Below are positions 21,111 to 31,619 of a DNA stretch of 64,000 bases, one piece after another. The DNA is taken from assembly GCA_037126765.1 (NCBI GenBank), contig JBBCBC010000030.1:868001-932000 (forward strand), given 5' to 3'. Origin of the DNA: Stenogyne calaminthoides. Its lineage: Eukaryota; Streptophyta; Magnoliopsida; Lamiales; Lamiaceae. Under the pieces are notes generated by a model, which worked only from the letters and a program-made list of their open reading frames with translations, was not told where the DNA came from and ran no database searches. The translations under genes and the position numbers were made by a program. Position 1 is the stretch's first letter, and each line of letters begins with the position of its first letter.

Positions 21111-23219
21111 TTCTTGCGCTCATTGTTGACCATTTATGGCCGAGCTGTTTGCGACTTTTACCCTTTCTAGATCGTCTTATCGACTTTGTGACCTTAGGGT
21201 CTTTATAAATTTTCAAAACTCTGAAGATGAAGTTAGGGATTTGCCCCTTATTCTTGGATTCAAATTTTTTTTATCGTCTTATTTGATTGCGATCTGTGTT
21301 TGGCTTGTTGTCTTACTTTTACGCGACTTAGTTGTCTTATTATTTTGCAACTTTATTGGCTGGTCGTCTTAGTTGTATGTGACTTAGTTGTCTTATTGTT
21401 TTGCAACTTTGATGCCTTGAATGCCTGTTTATGAATTTTTATGTTTGTGGACTATCTCTGGGAGGTTGATCTCCTTAAATATCGACGATTTTGGGTAATT
21501 GACCTCCTTGGAGATCGACGACCTGCCCCCTTGTCCATGATATAAAATATTCTGATTGTTTTATTTTGGTGCGATCCTAGTGCCTTGGCACTTGTCCGGT
21601 AGTCTTATTTGGATGCGACCTAATGCCTTATTTGCGCTCGTTGACGACCACTTTCGGTCGAGCTATTTGTGGCTTTTATATCGTGCTCGAACTTTGGGGT
21701 AAGCCCCTTTTATGCGAAGTCTTTTCGTTCAGTACTCCGATGTGAGAGCCTCTTTTGTACGAAGTCTTTCAGGTTCGTACTCAGGGTGAGCCTCTTCGTA
21801 CGCGTCTTTTATATGCCCGTGGGCGAATGGTATGATAATATATATTTTATCATTATCTTTTTTTATTATTATTTAAGAACTGTGAGTTGTTTATTCGGTG
21901 AACAACCTCCATTGTCTTAAAATTAAACTCAAAGTTTTCGATCATCGATTTCATTTATGAATTTCTTGTATCCGAAAATTTATTTTTGATTTTGATGTCT
22001 TAAAATAAACTCAAAATATGAGTATCTATGCCCCCGCCTTTTAAATATGAAAATCTGCGAGTTGCGATATATATTAAAAGGAAGTTATCATAATTTTTTT
22101 ACCTTTTTATTATTATTTTTTATGCTTCAGAGTATCTCAAGATATGAGCATTTTTGTATATGTATTTTTTAGAAAAGATGATCTCCTTAGAGGTCATAGA
22201 CCGAACCCCTAATTCCTTGAATATGAAAATCGAAGTGTATGAAAAATGAGAAGATTTTCAGAAGAGAAAGATTGAGATTCAGAACTCTTATAACTTTTGT
22301 AAATGTTCATGAAGTTGGAAGCTAATTTGATAATTTGGTAAGAATATTTTTATAAATATTTGAGAGATAGATTTAAATTTCAAATTTATTGAAAAGAGAT
22401 TTCTTATAGATGTTTTAAATATACATAACTTGAGATTTTCAGGGTGTTATACCCTTTTTCCTTAAAAAATTTTGTGGATCGAAAGTTAATTGTAATTAGT
22501 CAATTATGCATGTATAAAAATATCTTCATTGTTTGTTGCCCTAGTGTAAGATCCAAATAACAGCTTAGAATTATTTAGTGTGTCATACTGGTATTCCAAC
22601 TTTTAGGTTTAAATCATTACGAGTGACTTTCTCGTGAGATGTATGATTTGAATTTCATAAGTTTTGATGTATGACATCTTGTTTTGTATTTCGATTTTGA
22701 TATCTCATTTTATTTTTTATTTCGATATCTTGTTTTGTGTTTTGACTTTGATACCTTATTTTAAGGAAGTTATCGGAATATACCGACACGAAATTAAATG
22801 AAAAGCGATTTGATAGATTCTTTGAGAAATTTCTCGAGACTACAGGTGCCGTGCAATTTTCTTTTACCGAGCTGCTGCCTACCATTCTATTTTATTCGAA
22901 CAAATAATCTGGGTCCAAAAATCTATTTAAGCGAAATAACATGGGCCCAATAATTTATTCCAGCAAAACAGTTGGGCCCACAATTTATGAGATATGGGCC
23001 CAATCAGTAGAAAATTAGGTCTAAGCCCAACAAGTGTCAGCTCAAACTCAAAATTCTTGCGTACATCTCCAAAGACAGAAAAATGGCGCCGAAAATTTGA
23101 TGTCAGATGTGGAATGGCGGTGGAGCTGGGGTGACGACAACGGCAATGTCGGTGTTGACTCGGGATTCGATGTGGTTGACGGAATCTGGGCGTGATGTAG
23201 TTCTCAAAGGTGGCGGTGC
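21111..23219. other. Internal non-coding sequence of the 8.2-kb LTR element
   Basis: Low-complexity T-rich sequence on the plus strand, with eroded minisatellite units (21680-21810) and several pyrimidine-rich open frames of 60-85 codons that match nothing I recognise. A GC-richer block (about 23080-23220) reaches the nested element at 23225. No transposase, gag or pol motif is found. Confidence 0.55.
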
Positions 23220-23321
23220 GGTTATGATGGAGATAATATTGCATTATAGTTAATTATTATTATTATTTTTGAAAAGCAGTTAATTATTATTTATATTTTA
23301 TAGTTTAGGGCTTTATTGAAC

Positions 23322-24490
23322 ACTACAAAAAAGAAGGTGATTTAGTACGGTTTTAGCGACGGTAAAAACCGTCGCTACATGTAGTGGCCACGGTTTTTCA
23401 ACCGTCGGAGAAACGAGGGTCGCTACCTTTTAGCGATGGTTTTTTCCAATACCGTCGCTAGTTAGCGACGACGGTAATCCGTCTAAACATATCGACGACT
23501 TTTTACCGTCATAACTTAGCGACGGCTTTGTCGACGGATATATGACGTCACTAAACTGTCGATATAGTGTCGACGGTTATGACATCATAAAACCGCCGTT
23601 AACAGCGACGAATATCCGTCCATATTAGCGACGGAAAAATCCGTCGAACTGTGCGACGGTTATATTCCGTTTGTATTAGCGACGAAAAAACCGTCGCTAA
23701 TTACGACGGTAATCCGTCTAAACATATCAACGACTTTTTACCGTCATAACTTAGCGACGGCTTTGTCGACGGATATATGATGTCACTAAACCGTCGATAT
23801 AGTGTCGACGGTTATGACATCATAAAACCGTCGGCTGACCGAATATTAATATCCATATTAGCGACGGAAAAATCCGTCGAACTGTGAGACGGTTATATTC
23901 CGTCGGTATTAGCGACGAAAAAACCGTCGCTAATTCCGTTGCTAGAACCGTCGCTAGATCGTGAATTTTTGAAAAAAAAAGGCTCATGATGGTTCGAACC
24001 CAGGCCCGGGGGGAGCCCGGGTGGGCACCGAACCACCCGAGCCACGGACCATCTCGAACCCAACCACCAAGCATCTCATATATAAGCCACCAAACCTCCC
24101 AATTAAAGGAGGAAATTATTTGCTCCCATGGGGGACCGAACATGGGACCTTGGACGCCTGAGCGGGGATCAATTCCGCTCGGGCACTTGCTTTATTGTGT
24201 TTACTTAATGAATTTAATTCTATATGTCCTAAAATTTATTTTTTTCCAATTGTTTTTAAAATTCTTTATTTCAATTATCTTACTTAATAATTCAATTACA
24301 TTTTAATATAATTATTTATATTTTTTATTTATAAATTTTAATTAAATTAAATTATATTAAAATTGTATTTTTTTTACTTATTTTTAATAAAATTAATTCT
24401 ATATTAATTTACAATTCGTTTTTTTTTTCAATTTTTTAAAATTCTTTATTTCAATTATCTTATTTAATGATTCAATTACATTATAATATT
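23322..24490 (+). mobile_element. CACTA-type element, left end with subterminal repeats; right end lost
   Basis: It starts CACTACAAAAAAGAAGG, a classic CACTA terminus, after a GAA triplet. The next 600 bp are dense in AGCGACGG and CCGTCGCTA inverted motifs, and a stretch of about 135 bp (CTAAACATATCGACGAC through GTTATGACATCATAAAACCG) occurs twice (about 23480-23600 and 23717-23832). Downstream (23980-24490) is a module also found, in the opposite orientation, inside the elements at 29030 and 37865. No matching right terminus was found before the copia relic, so it is truncated. Confidence 0.75.
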
Positions 24491-24529
24491 CAAGTTAAAC
24501 AGAGTACAGAATAAATATTCATCTGTCAG

Positions 24530-25200
24530 GCAAAATATATTAGGAATTTGTTGGCTAAGTTTGGAGTTCAGAACAATAAGGTAGCCAAAATTCCTATGAT
24601 GACTGGATTCAAGATGGATCCAGATGAAAATGGTCAGAAAACGAATCAGAAAGAATATAGGGCTCTCATTAGATCACTATCAGACGTTGCATTCGCTACC
24701 AAAGAGACACCGATATAACCCTTCATAAAGAGGGTGTATGTGCCAGATTTCAGGCAAATCAATGCAAAGCCACCTGGAAGCAGCCAAGTGGTTTCTTAAG
24801 TATCTGAAGGGGACAGTAAACCTTGATTTATTCTACCCATCGGATGATAATGTAGAGCTTAGTGGGTATTCTGATTCTGATTATGGAGGTTGCAGAATAG
24901 ACAGAAAGTCAACCTCAGGTACCTGTCAGTTCTTAGGAAGCAAACCGATCTCTTGGTTTTCAAAGAAACAAACATCTATTGCCACATCTACTACTGAAGC
25001 AGAATACATGGCCGCAGGAAGCTATTGCTCCCTAACCTGCTCGGCTTAATAGTCGGGTGAGGATTATAACATTATAGCTACGAACGTGCCCACATTCTGT
25101 GACAGTGATAGTGCTATTGCAATCACTCAGAACCCAGTTCTACATACAAGATGCAACCATGTGTACGTCAGACATTACTTTATAAGATATCAATAATCTA
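24530..25200 (+). pseudogene. Ty1/copia reverse transcriptase tail and RNase H relic
   Basis: Frames include LLAKFGVQNNKVAKIPM and KEYRALIRSL, then from 24738 AKWFLKYLKGTVNLDL, SGYSDSDYGGCRIDRKSTSG and SWFSKKQTSIATSTTEAEYM: copia RNase H with its acidic residues. It ends soon after DSDSAIAITQNPV near 25135. Stops and frame changes are common. No LTR is attached. Confidence 0.88.
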
Positions 25201-25282
25201 ATTGAATAAAATAAAAGTATTAAGTGTGTCATTGGAACTTGGGAAGGATACTTGGAATACCGAATACCGTTTCTGATACAAG

Positions 25283-25455
25283 TGGGTCTTTTGTGCACCC
25301 AAGTGCACCGTGCACTCATGCAATAGAATGACTCATTTAAAAAATATATTTGACCCTTTAAATATGTTAAACATGTTCTGTTAATATATGAATAGAGTTG
25401 AGACAAGTGTACGGATCTTAAATTTGTGCACCAGTTGCACATGAGACTTTGTCAT
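25283..25455. mobile_element. Mutator-type MITE, GTCTCATGTGCAC family
   Basis: The left arm is AGTGGGTCTTTTGTGCACCC then AAGTGCACCGTGCACTCA. The right arm is CAGTTGCACATGAGACTTTG. The right-hand text CGGATCTTAAATTTGTGCAC nearly matches 17733-17754 in the gene-fragment carrier (CAGATCTTAAATATGTGCAC), so this copy is closest to that larger element. Confidence 0.7.
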
Positions 25456-25554
25456 CCGATACTACAGACTAATCAACCAATGTATATAAAATTAGTAATT
25501 TAGTGGGAAAATATTTATTTATATACAAATATATACTTAAAATAAAAAAAAGCA

Positions 25555-25929
25555 TTGTACCCCCTGTCACCAAGCAAGTCCGCCTCTGCCCATTATGGAA
25601 AGTCACGATCTGTTGCCCTAATTAAGTATGGGCCTCCTTCTATTGTTGCTGGGCCTTTCATTATTTTTGAACACTTTGGGCCTCAAAATTATATTGAGGA
25701 CGTTGTGACTTTAACCCACTTGGAGCCAATTGGACTTCATGCAATTTTTGAAGAGAATGGACCTTCAGTTGATAATTATAATTTTTTGATAAAAAATGAT
25801 AGTTATTTTGTCACTTCTCTTAACACTCCACATGTTTATCGTCTCAAGACTCTGGGTCACGTACGAACTGTAGATGTATTTAGAGTCAAGTTTCATGAGA
25901 CATTAATTAATTTTTTTACTCGAAGATAA
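25555..25929 (+). CDS. Unidentified 124-codon open frame inside the Ty3-type relic
   Basis: An uninterrupted frame starts MYPLSPSKSASAHYGK and includes YGPPSIVAGPFIIFEHFGPQ and YEED-free, fairly hydrophobic text before ending INFFTRR. I recognise no domain. It sits 80 bp upstream of the element's 3' LTR on the coding strand, where the end of pol or an extra 3' frame would be. It could be a chance frame or a captured fragment. Confidence 0.3.
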   Translation: MYPLSPSKSASAHYGKSRSVALIKYGPPSIVAGPFIIFEHFGPQNYIEDVVTLTHLEPIGLHAIFEENGPSVDNYNFLIKNDSYFVTSLNTPHVYRLKTLGHVRTVDVFRVKFHETLINFFTRR

Positions 25930-26009
25930 ACGTGTCGTTGACTTTATTACACTGCTGGAGATAATATTTGTACATATTCGAGGACGAATCATTTTAAAAA
26001 GGGAGAGAA

Positions 26010-26214
26010 TGATGACAATAATATTGCATTATAGTTAATTATTATTTATATTTTATAGTTTAGGGTTAGTGGATCAGGTTTATAGAACCCTATTTATCTA
26101 TTATAAATAGGCTTCTCATGAACATTGTAACAGGAGCTCTGATGATTTATGAAAAAAAATAAAATTATTCTCGCGTGAGGTTTAATCAATTGTATCAGTC
26201 TTTCGTATGCATCA
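26010..26214 (+). repeat. 3' LTR of the nested Ty3-type element
   Basis: 205 bp, TGATGACAATAATATTGC to TATGCATCA, with CTATTATAAATAGGC as a TATA-like sequence near 26098. A purine tract lies directly upstream. Confidence 0.75.
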
Positions 26215-27273
26215 GGTTCCAAGCTTGGTGGCGATGGGTTCGACGATTTTCCAAAGATTGCGGGGTCGGGGTGACAACGATAAAGCTTCTGTCCTTGCGG
26301 CCAGCTCCGGAAAGGGGGATTCCTTCAAGATCTGAGTTAGGCGATCGGATGTCGGAGTCGGAGCCGCTCTGGTGGTCTATCTTCCTCCGGTGGAAATGCC
26401 TGCCATTTTTGGCGTGAAGTTGCCCTTGAGCCGGCATCTGGCGAAAATGGCGGAAATAGTGTGGTTGTCCTGCGATTCCTAACTAGGCGGACGGCGACGC
26501 TGGTGCGGCAGAGGTGGGCGGCGTTCGGCGTCGATTGGCAGGCTAAGCGCGACGGTTGAGTTTGAGGCAGGGGTGCTCCGATCTGGAGCGGTCTGTAGTT
26601 GCGGTGTCCGAGGCTTGAGTTTTATGACCAAGGCGGTGACGACTGGTGCTGCGACGGCGGAGGTGAGGCCGCCATTGATGGTGTTTTACAGTTTCCTCCG
26701 AAGTTTTGCTTAGGTTTGTATATGCGTTGGGTATTTTCTGGATTTTTTTTTTTGGTTCAAGAAATGGGAAATCACTGCTAGTTTCTAGGATAAATAGCTC
26801 AAGCAACAAGCCACATGTGTAGTTGGTTCAAATCGAACCATTTTGTGAATGGAAATAGAATAAGAAACTGCACCCACTGCAGAGTAGGGATAGATTTGTT
26901 TGTTTGAGAAATAGGAATAGGGATTTTAGATCGAGGAGAGCAGACTGCTCAAATTGTTTTTGTTTTCCTGTTCTAAAAGAAAAACAGGCTGTAATCGCAG
27001 GAAAGTTGTCGCGTAAATTCTGGAAAGAACTTATGGCAAGTTTTTTAGACTTGAAGATTTGAAGATTCAAGTTTTAAGGCTTTAATGTTTGTAGATGGGG
27101 TTGAAGATTTGAAGATTTTTAGGAGTTCTTGATGAACCGTGAGTGCTCATCAAGATTTTTCTTAAAGATTTGAAGATTTGAAGGTGAAAATGGAAAGTTC
27201 TTGAGGATACTTCAATGAAAATACAAAAAAATCTAATTTGATTCTTAAAGAGTACCCTCCTTCTAGTGTAAAT
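26215..27273 (-). other. 5' leader-side interior of the 8.2-kb LTR element
   Basis: A GC-rich block (26220-26680) has short overlapping frames on both strands but no motif I recognise. AT-rich text follows, with repeated GATTTGAAGATT units near 27050-27190. On the element's minus strand this is just downstream of the 5' LTR, so an untranslated leader is the simplest reading. Confidence 0.5.
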
Positions 27274-27802
27274 TGTTGTATAACAAAATATCGAGATTAG
27301 ACTATTGGATTGTGGCTTATGATTTTGTTAACACAAACAAGTAAATAATTGAACAAAACCACTGCGGGAAGAATCTTCCCTTAAATTTGGTTTTGTATAT
27401 ATTATGAAATGAGAGCAAATTGGGAGCCCTTACAATGAGGGGTGATGTCCTCTATTTATAGAGGACCACCCTTAAAATGCCTAAACCTCGATAAATACAT
27501 CTCAACCATTTATTTTAGGGTTTTATTACAACTGTTGATTTAAATAATAAATTATATCTATTTTACATTTATTTTACATTAAATGTTCTTGTCTTTGTCT
27601 CATAAAGTTGATGATACTCTAATGTTGATTCTTGATCTTGTTGGATCTGTGTATTTTTTGGTAACTGATCTCCTGTCTGGTTGGGTTGGGTCGGGTCGGG
27701 TCGATTCTGATCTCCTGTCGGGTCGGGTTGATTCGGGCCTTGGTGGGGCCCTGCTGACGTGTTGGATATGAGCACATATTCAGGATAATTTGTGCTACAA
27801 CA
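27274..27802 (-). repeat. 5' LTR of the 8.2-kb LTR element
   Basis: 529 bp, TGTTGTATAAC to GCTACAACA, colinear with the left LTR. The extra length is partly an expanded GGTCGGGT-type repeat (27680-27735). Confidence 0.9.
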
Positions 27803-27885
27803 ACTTGGACGTGAACTAAACGCTCAAACATCATGAAAGAATTCAATTTCATCTAAGAATCCAAATTTATAAATTAATATTATAA
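27803..27885 (-). mobile_element. TRIM copy 2, right part
   Basis: ACTTGGACGTGAACTAAACGC, then CATGAAAGAATTCAATTTCA continue the TRIM text interrupted at 19596; in TRIM copy 1 the corresponding text is continuous (GTACGTGGACGTGAGCC, 10218-10234, then ATGAAAGAATTTTATTTTAT). Confidence 0.7.
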
Positions 27886-28227
27886 AAATTTATCAACTGA
27901 TATCATTACCTTTATAAATTGATATCATAGTAATATATAAATTGATATTATAATATTAAATACTATGAATATTAAATTTATAAGATTAATAATTTTAATT
28001 TATAAATGTAATGAATAAATTTCTTTCGAGAGCTTGCCATGTTGGAAATGGATTGAAATTGAGGTGGTCATTTTGAAATTCTACTTAAAATATAATGATT
28101 AATATATGTATTTTTTAAATAGAGATGTTCAAATATATCAATTATGCCCTAGTTAAATCGAATTTATCAATTTTCCCTCTGTTCAAGCCACCGTTTCACC
28201 GTCTCGTGTTGACGATGAAGATTAGGG

Positions 28228-28379
28228 CGGAGTGCGAATGTCGGCGTACGTCGTGGCTTTCGATGAATTGAAGAGTCTTATTGCCGCCGACCGTCAATTG
28301 GTAGTTTGCCGCCGCCGCCCTAGAATGGTGATGGCGGCCGACGACTTGATACTTTCTGGCTTATATTTCCTTCTCCAGG
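28228..28379 (+). pseudogene. Orphan exon-like segment ending at a splice-donor motif
   Basis: From ATG 28232 the frame reads MRMSAYVVAFDELKSLIAAD, then arginine-rich text and ADDLILSGLYFLL, and reaches CTCCAG|GTAAGT, a strong plant splice donor near 28379. The block is GC-richer than its surroundings. No continuing exon is visible downstream, and I do not recognise the protein. It may be a captured or truncated host exon. Confidence 0.35.
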
Positions 28380-28434
28380 TAAGTCTGAATAGAGCGGAGC
28401 TCCCTTTCATATTTTTATATTGTTGAAACATAGA

Positions 28435-28660
28435 AACAGTTACTTGACTGTATTCAATTGAGTTCTATAAAAAAATTTTTGACTTTAAAAAGTATGTGAA
28501 TTAAAAAAATTCATAGACTCCATGCAGAGTTAGACTGACTTTTTTTATTGATTTACATGGATTTTCATAGACTTCAGAGGATTGTGGAATACAATTTTTT
28601 ATTGATTTACATTGAGTTCCATAGATTCAGGCGCTGTAACTATTGATGCAAGAGTATATG
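28435..28660. mobile_element. Probable MITE (CAATTGAGTTCTATA family)
   Basis: Text such as GTATTCAATTGAGTTCTATA and repeated TGATTTACATGGATTTTCAT resembles the MITE body at 31620-32300 (TATTCAA... AAAATCC). Boundaries and target duplication are not resolved. Confidence 0.35.
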
Positions 28661-29029
28661 GAACACACTTATATATAAAAAAAATTATCCAAATTGTTTA
28701 GAAAAAATACCAAAAATACATTAGTTCAAAAAAAAAAAAACATTATTATTCTCATCTTCATTTCCATCACCGTTATACCTCGACCTCATTTCCCACATAG
28801 CATTAGCACTACTCATTCTCCATGCATTAGCTTCTTTTCTTTATTGTAGTTGGCTTTGAGAAAACAATTCTAAATTTTTCTCTTCCATGTCAAGATGTGG
28901 TGAATCTTGATCTTCTTCATATTCGACTGGAAATTCATTAGAGCGGCATTCTTTCCGAAGAAAGTTATGTAATTCAGCATAAGCCAATACTAACTCTGCT
29001 TGTGTTTGAAATGGGAACGAAGGTACAGT

Positions 29030-30659
29030 CACTACTACACATTTGAGCTTGGAGAGCTTCACTTGGACAACACTTTTTTCGAACAACTCTCCAAGTGGTT
29101 CCTTGGAGAGCGGTTCTATTAAAAAAAAAAAAAAACACAGCGGTTAAAAACCGCTGTCCAAGATCAAAGCTTAGACAACGGTTCGTAGAATTGTGCAAAG
29201 GAGTAATTGGAGCGGTTTTGGTTTTGAACCGCCCAAAAGTGAATTTTTTTTGTAAAGCTTTTATTTTTTGTTTTAATTTGTAAATTCTTTTTAGGTACAG
29301 TTCAAATATTTTATTCTTAAAATTCTCGTGTTATTTCTTTTTAATATTCATCGTATATAATGAGATTAACACAAACTCTTATGTAAAATTTGTTCATAAT
29401 ATTACTTGTTTAAATAGAAAAGTATTACTTGTTTAGATAGAAAGGTATAACTTGTTTAAAGAAAAGTATTACTTGTTTAGATGAAAAAGTATTACTTGTT
29501 TAAAGGTAAATATTACTTATTTAGATAGAAAAGTATTACCTGTTTAGAAGGAAAATTATTACAAGTTTAAAAGAAAGGCCGTAATTTTTAAAAAAAAAGT
29601 ACAAGTAAAAAATATAATTTTAATATAATTTAATTTAAATTTATATAAAAAAAATTATTATATAAAAATGTGATTGAATTAATAAATAAGATAATTGAAA
29701 TAAAGAATTTTTAAAAAGAAATTGTAAGAAAAAACAATTTTTAGAACATATAGAATTAATTTCATTAAATAAACGCAAGAAAAGTATTACTTGTTTAGAT
29801 GAAAAAGTATTACTTGTTTAGATGAAAAAGTATTACTTGTTTAAAGAAAAGAATTACTTGTTTAAATAGAAAAGTATTATTAGCTTGTTTAAATAGAAAG
29901 GTATAACTTGTTTAAATAAATATATATATTACTTGTTTAGAAGAAAAAGTATTACTTGTTTAAAGAAAAATATTACTTATTAAGATAAAAAAAGTATCTT
30001 ACTTGTTTAGAAGGAAAAGTATTACAAGTTTAAAAGAAAGGTACGTAGTGTACTTTTTTTTTAAAAAAAGTAAAAAATATAATTTTAATATAATTTAATT
30101 TAAATTTATATAAAAAATTATTATTATATAAAAAAGTGTGGTTGAATTAATAAATAAGATAATTGAAATAAAGAATTTTAAAAAAATTTTGTAAAAAAAC
30201 CGAATTCTAGGACATATAGAATTAATTTTATTAAGTAAACGCAAGAAAGCTAGTGTATAGTATATGAGATGCTTGGTGGGTCCCGTGTTCAGGTGCCCAA
30301 GGTCCCGTGTTCAGTCCCCCATGGGAGCGAATAATTGCCTCAATTAATTGGGAGACTTGGTGGCTTATATATAAGATACTTGGTGGGTCCGTGCCTAAAA
30401 ATTGATTTTTTTTAAAAAAAAAAAGTGTTGGAGAGCGGTTAAAACCGCTGTCAGAATATATATTCTTGGACAACGTTGAAAACCGTTCTCCAAGTGACCT
30501 TTTATCTTGATTTAAAAACCGTTGTCAATCTTGATTTCTTGGACAACGGTTTTTATCATTTATGTCAAGATTGGACAATTTTATTACTTGGAGAACGGTT
30601 TATATGACTCTCCAAGGTCATTTTTTCACAAATTGTCCAAACCCAAATGTGTATTAGTG
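29030..30659. mobile_element. Non-autonomous CACTA element (1.63 kb) inside the Harbinger pseudogene
   Basis: Ends are CACTACTACACATTTGAGC and, inverted on the right, CACTAATACACATTTGGG. Flanking triplets AGT (29027-29029) and GGT (30660-30662) are consistent with a 3-bp duplication carrying one change. Subterminal zones (29050-29220 and 30420-30640) are full of TTGGACAACGG and AACCGCTGTCC motifs. The interior has two arrays of about 23-bp AAGTATTACTTGTTTAAATAG units (29400-29590 and 29780-30030), each followed by the same roughly 165-bp AT-rich text. No transposase is present. Termini match the element at 1-3323. Confidence 0.92.
29395..30040. repeat. AAGTATTACTTGTTTA minisatellite arrays
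   Basis: Units of about 20-24 bp such as AAAAGTATTACTTGTTTAGA repeat in two arrays separated by a duplicated AT-rich spacer. The same unit forms an array in the CACTA element at 37865-39335 (about 38370-38770). Confidence 0.9.
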
Positions 30660-31384
30660 GGTTTTAAAAATTGTGAATCGCGATGTGAAAATACCAAAAA
30701 TTCTCTCAAATCACATTTCTTAATGATGCATGACAAAGATTGAATAACTCACTTGCATTTCTGGGTGACAACCTTGACCACCAAATTTTTTTAGATGATA
30801 TCAAACACCACGTAATGGAGACGTCGATTAGCAAATCCACGTATATAGTATATATTAGTTAATACATTATTAAACTCGTAAAAATCTAAACAAATTATAT
30901 ATTTTTCAATTAATTCACATAAATATATATTCTACATACATCAAACTATTTTTTATAACTATGACTATATATATATAAGACATTTCAATCTTTTAACTAC
31001 AACACCATCATCCATATCACGTGAATCATAACATAAATCTATAACAATTCTATAACCACACAAATCTTGTCACAAATCCTCTTTTCTGTTGCGATTTTTA
31101 TTAGTGACACACAAAAATCTCAAAGCAAACTTAAAATTCTAAATAAGTTCCCTGTATACTAGTCATTCATTTCACTAATGTGTTGCACAATCAATTTGAC
31201 CCAACACAGTCTGTTCTACTTTGAATGTCTTCTTCACGATGCTCAATTACAATTTACAACAATAGACATGCAGCTGAATCAAGAATCCCATTTGGTAAAA
31301 CTAAAAACTCTAAGAAACAGAGGGTTCAAGAAACAAAAACCAAAATTAACACTCTGCCAATGAAAAATGAAAAAATAAAATAAA

Positions 31385-31600
31385 AAGATACCTACCATGG
31401 GTCATGAGGGCGGAGGGAGGATTTGGCGTCGAGCGGCGGAGCGGAAAGGGCGGGCAACGGTGTTTGCCCGGCGGTGTGAGGCAGGCCGGAGGCAAACGGC
31501 AGGCACGAGGTTGAGCGTTCGTCGTCCGTGCTTGAGCCGCATGACAACGGCAGCGATGGTAGGAGAATAACGAAGATTTTTTTTCTTCTAGCCTTTCATC
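31385..31600 (-). other. GC-rich block, possible transposon leader
   Basis: The stretch is much richer in G and C than its surroundings, with no open frame of note. It lies on the 5' side of the Harbinger pseudogene and contains no motif I recognise. Confidence 0.35.
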
Positions 31601-31619
31601 TTCAGAGTTCTCTGAGAGA

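Larger units (their letters stand above)
23225..26214 (+). mobile_element. Degraded Ty3-type LTR element nested in the 8.2-kb element
   Basis: LTR copies start TGATGGAGATAATATTGC (23225) and TGATGACAATAATATTGC (26010), and the right one ends GCATCA (26214). Flanks GGTTA (23220-23224) and GGTTC (26215-26219) look like a 5-bp duplication with one change. Before the right LTR are a pol-tail-like FEDESF and a purine tract (AAAAAGGGAGAGAA), giving plus orientation. The left LTR is cut after about 97 bp by a CACTA-type end (23322). Between the LTRs are a CACTA fragment, a copia RNase H relic, a MITE and one unidentified open frame; most of the original interior is gone. Confidence 0.75.
19597..27802 (-). 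mobile_element. 8.2-kb non-autonomous LTR retrotransposon (LARD-like), host of nested elements
   Basis: Direct LTRs (19597-20092 and 27274-27802) begin TGTTGTGTAAC / TGTTGTATAAC and end GCTACAACA. The element is flanked by a perfect 5-bp duplication ACTTG (19592-19596 and 27803-27807). The purine-rich tract beside the left LTR (minus strand CCTTGGGGACTAT) puts it in minus orientation. I could not match the opposite primer site to a tRNA. The interior has no gag-pol of its own that I recognise. It holds a minisatellite near the 3' LTR (20225-21110) and a nested Ty3-type element (23225-26214). The 5' leader side (26215-27273) contains a GC-rich block. It depends on enzymes from elsewhere. Confidence 0.9.
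28740..30850 (-). pseudogene. PIF/Harbinger DDE transposase C-terminal half, split by a CACTA element
   Basis: Minus-strand text right of the insertion reads ARNASELFNLCHASLRNVI-like residues (RNASELFNLCHASLRN, about 30780-30725), then in a shifted frame FERIFGIFTSRFTIFKT up to 30661. Left of the insertion it resumes PSFPFQTQAELVLAYAELHN, then FLRKECRSNEFPVEYEED (about 29023-28915), and after a stop EANAWRMSSANAMWE. These are the conserved C-terminal motifs of plant Harbinger DDE nucleases (LHNFLRKEC is characteristic). The upstream half of the protein, including the first catalytic acids, is missing. The split falls inside one threonine codon. Frameshifts and a stop predate or follow the insertion. 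Confidence 0.85.

Noticed and set aside
24738..25049. The copia RNase H block as the 3' part of the copia element at 5824
   Set aside because: They are 18 kb apart with other insertions between; no shared LTR or terminus connects them.
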